Source of the DNA: Streptomyces panaciradicis
Lineage (GTDB): Bacteria > Actinomycetota > Actinomycetes > Streptomycetales > Streptomycetaceae
NCBI RefSeq assembly: GCF_023516615.1
Contig: NZ_JAMGBF010000001.1
Coordinates: forward strand, 124,001 to 188,000
Direction: 5' to 3'
DNA length: 64,000 nucleotides
The notes under the pieces were generated by a model, which searched no databases, was not told where the DNA came from, and was given only the letters and a program-made list of their open reading frames with translations. This document shows positions 62,392-64,000 of this stretch, one piece after another (position 1 is the first letter of the stretch; each line of letters opens with the position of its first letter). The position numbers were made by a program, and so were the translations under genes.

Positions 62392-64000
62392 CTACTCGGT
62401 GCGCAGCCCGTCCGGGCGCATCAGCCGCAGCAGCGGCGGCAGGCTGAGCACCGTCACGACGAGGACCACCGCGGCGCCGATGCCCGTCATGGACAGCACG
62501 CTCGCCCAGTCCACCCGCACGGTCTCGCCGGTCATCCGCAGCAGCACCGCGCCCAGCGTCAGCCCGACGGCCGACGCCAGCAGCAGCCCCAGCGCGATCG
62601 GGATCGCCGTCTGCCACAGCACCGACAGGCTCAGCGTGCGGCGCTGGGTGCCGAAGGCGACCAGCGCCGACAGCAGCTTCTTGCGCTCCCGCAACTGCTC
62701 CAGCTGGGAGACCAGCAGGCTCGCCCCGATCAGCACCAGAACGCAGGTGGCCCCGACGAACAGGCCCGTCCGGATGGAGCGGAACTGCAGGTTCACCTTG
62801 CCCGAGGTCAGCGCGTACACATCCGCCAGCGGGTCCATGGCCGCGGCGGCGTTGCGCGCGTACTCCCGGGCGTCGGACACCGACGGGTCCAGCGAGACGT
62901 ACACCTTCCGCGTGAAGCCGGCCGTGGCGGCCGCGGGCAGCGCCTTGGGCGTGACGAGCAGACCGCCGCGCTCGTAGCCGGTCGGGTCCGGTCGCGGCCC
63001 CGCCGTCTTCAGGCCGGCCGCCGGCACCTTCCAGGGGACCGGGTGGCTGCCCGACGCGCCGTAGTCCCGGTCGAAGTAAAGGGTCCTGCCCGCCCGGAGC
63101 AGCTTCGGCGACGTCTCGTCGTAGTGGGCGCCGACGATCCGGAAGATGTCGCCGTCCCGGCACGAGGACAGCCGCGCCACCTGGCCGAGCTCCTTGCAGG
63201 AGCCGACGGCCACCTCCACCGAGTTGTCCGGGTTCTTCGGCTTGTCCTCGGCCGAGCCCAGCGCCAGCGCCGACGCGTGACGCACGCCCTCGGTCCCGGC
63301 CAGCCGCCGGCCGGCCTCGGACAGCGGGATGTCACCGCGCAGGGAGACCTCCATCTGGGCCCGGTTCAGATCGGCCCGGGTGGACTTGACGTAGTCGTGC
63401 TCGACGCCGGCGAACAGCATCTGCAGCGCGATCGCCCCGGCCACCGCGACGGCGATGCCGTTGACCATGCGGGCCGCCGAGCCGCTGCTCAACTGCAGGC
63501 GGCGCACGGCCAGTTGCCAGGAGACGGCGCCGGGGTCCAGCCGGGCCACCACGGCCTCGACGAGCCACGGCAGCAGCGCGGTGACGCCGACCAGCAGCAG
63601 CACGGTGCCGCTGATCACCATCCACTCGTTGAAGTTCCCGTCGGCGTTGCCCTTGCCGACCATCGGGTACAGCAGGGCCAGGCCGCCCAGCGGCAGCAGC
63701 AGCCGCCACCACAGCCGGCGGCGCGGCGGCTTCGCCGTACGGACCACACCCAGCGGTTCGATGACGACCCCGCGCAGCGCGAACAGCGTCACCAGGACGG
63801 CCGCGGCCGGTACGGCGACGGCGACCAGCGCGACGAGCGCGGGCGAGGGGTTGAGGTCGCTGGGGAAGACGCTGATGTCCCGCACCACCAGCAGACCGGC
63901 CGACTGCCGCCCGATCAGGAAGAACACACTGCCCAGGACGAGCCCCAGCAGCGCCCCGGCGAGGGCCTCGCCGCCCGCGATCCGGCGGGCCATCCGGCCG
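62392..64000 (-). CDS. FtsX-like ABC permease, 5' end beyond the window
   Basis: At least 536 residues, open to the right edge. C-terminal FtsX domain (VGATCVLVLIGASLLVSQLE, RERKKLLSALVAFGTQRRTL, SLSVLWQTAIPIALGLLLAS, PPLLRLMRPDGLRTE) preceded by an extracellular domain of about 200 residues and earlier membrane segments with a second FtsX-like region. Typical of macrolide/peptide exporters or lipoprotein-release permeases that pair with an ATPase, presumably encoded to the right. An ATG at 63993 is unlikely to be the true start because the frame continues. Confidence 0.85.
   Translation of the reverse strand, partial: GRMARRIAGGEALAGALLGLVLGSVFFLIGRQSAGLLVVRDISVFPSDLNPSPALVALVAVAVPAAAVLVTLFALRGVVIEPLGVVRTAKPPRRRLWWRLLLPLGGLALLYPMVGKGNADGNFNEWMVISGTVLLLVGVTALLPWLVEAVVARLDPGAVSWQLAVRRLQLSSGSAARMVNGIAVAVAGAIALQMLFAGVEHDYVKSTRADLNRAQMEVSLRGDIPLSEAGRRLAGTEGVRHASALALGSAEDKPKNPDNSVEVAVGSCKELGQVARLSSCRDGDIFRIVGAHYDETSPKLLRAGRTLYFDRDYGASGSHPVPWKVPAAGLKTAGPRPDPTGYERGGLLVTPKALPAAATAGFTRKVYVSLDPSVSDAREYARNAAAAMDPLADVYALTSGKVNLQFRSIRTGLFVGATCVLVLIGASLLVSQLEQLRERKKLLSALVAFGTQRRTLSLSVLWQTAIPIALGLLLASAVGLTLGAVLLRMTGETVRVDWASVLSMTGIGAAVVLVVTVLSLPPLLRLMRPDGLRTE

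Overview
The window reads as a chromosomal segment of a Streptomyces or very close actinobacterium. GC is very high, third codon positions are almost always G or C, GTG and TTG starts are common, and many gene pairs share a 4-bp ATGA/GTGA stop-start overlap. The gene content includes mycothiol S-conjugate amidase, a DasR-type chitinase promoter, GTP-type PEP carboxykinase, a Gram-positive Tad/Flp pilus locus, many small regulators and secreted proteins. I see no rRNA, tRNA, CRISPR array, prophage or transposase; it looks like ordinary chromosome rather than a recent island.

Layout. 0-7 kb: partial SigE-like sigma factor, MarR regulator divergent from threonine ammonia-lyase, a DrrAB-type ABC exporter, greA, a DUF4307 membrane protein, mca and a small membrane protein. 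7-17 kb: a 1,067-residue NB-ARC/TPR STAND protein; two truncated divergent genes abutting at a C8 tract (apparent deletion or assembly error); a DUF255 thioredoxin-fold protein; a Mut7-C RNase protein; a TetR/MFS efflux pair with an elaborate dyad promoter; a hemolysin III/PAQR protein. 17-24 kb: pckG, then a compact four-gene minus-strand operon (PBP-like protein, TelA, PBP-vWA fusion lipoprotein, small membrane protein) bracketed by two inverted 28-bp repeats. 24-35 kb: a small conserved protein with a Fur-like box in its promoter, an alanine-type aminotransferase, secreted and membrane proteins, and a D-amino-acid/sugar-acid cluster (D-aminoacylase, D-serine-deaminase-like enzyme, PfkB kinase, IclR, RidA, GntP permease) with a perfect palindrome in the divergent promoter.

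35-39 kb: SigE-family sigma factor with a membrane partner, and a GH18 chitinase with two DasR-like sites. 39-50.5 kb: Tad pilus locus in order zinc-ribbon protein, cpaB, tadZ/cpaE, two TadE-like pseudopilins, tadA/cpaF, tadB, tadC, histidine kinase, NarL-type regulator, flp, TadG-like protein, lipoprotein, OmpA-domain protein. No prepilin peptidase is present in the window. 50.5-54.7 kb: acyltransferase, DUF192, RibD-type reductase, LLM oxidoreductase with a coupled 36-residue ORF, methyltransferase. 54.7-56.5 kb: two RNA-rich non-coding stretches around uppS, one carrying an attenuator-like set of mutually exclusive hairpins and a second strong terminator with C7 runs. 56.5-64 kb: PIN-PhoH ATPase, transglycosylase, AI-2E-type exporter, a PATAN-winged-helix protein with two roadblock proteins, and a partial FtsX-like permease running off the right edge.

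The most interesting items for follow-up are the TelA/PBP-vWA operon, the non-coding region before uppS, the concentric dyad at the MFS promoter and the C8 junction. All function calls come from reading motifs; no database search was run.
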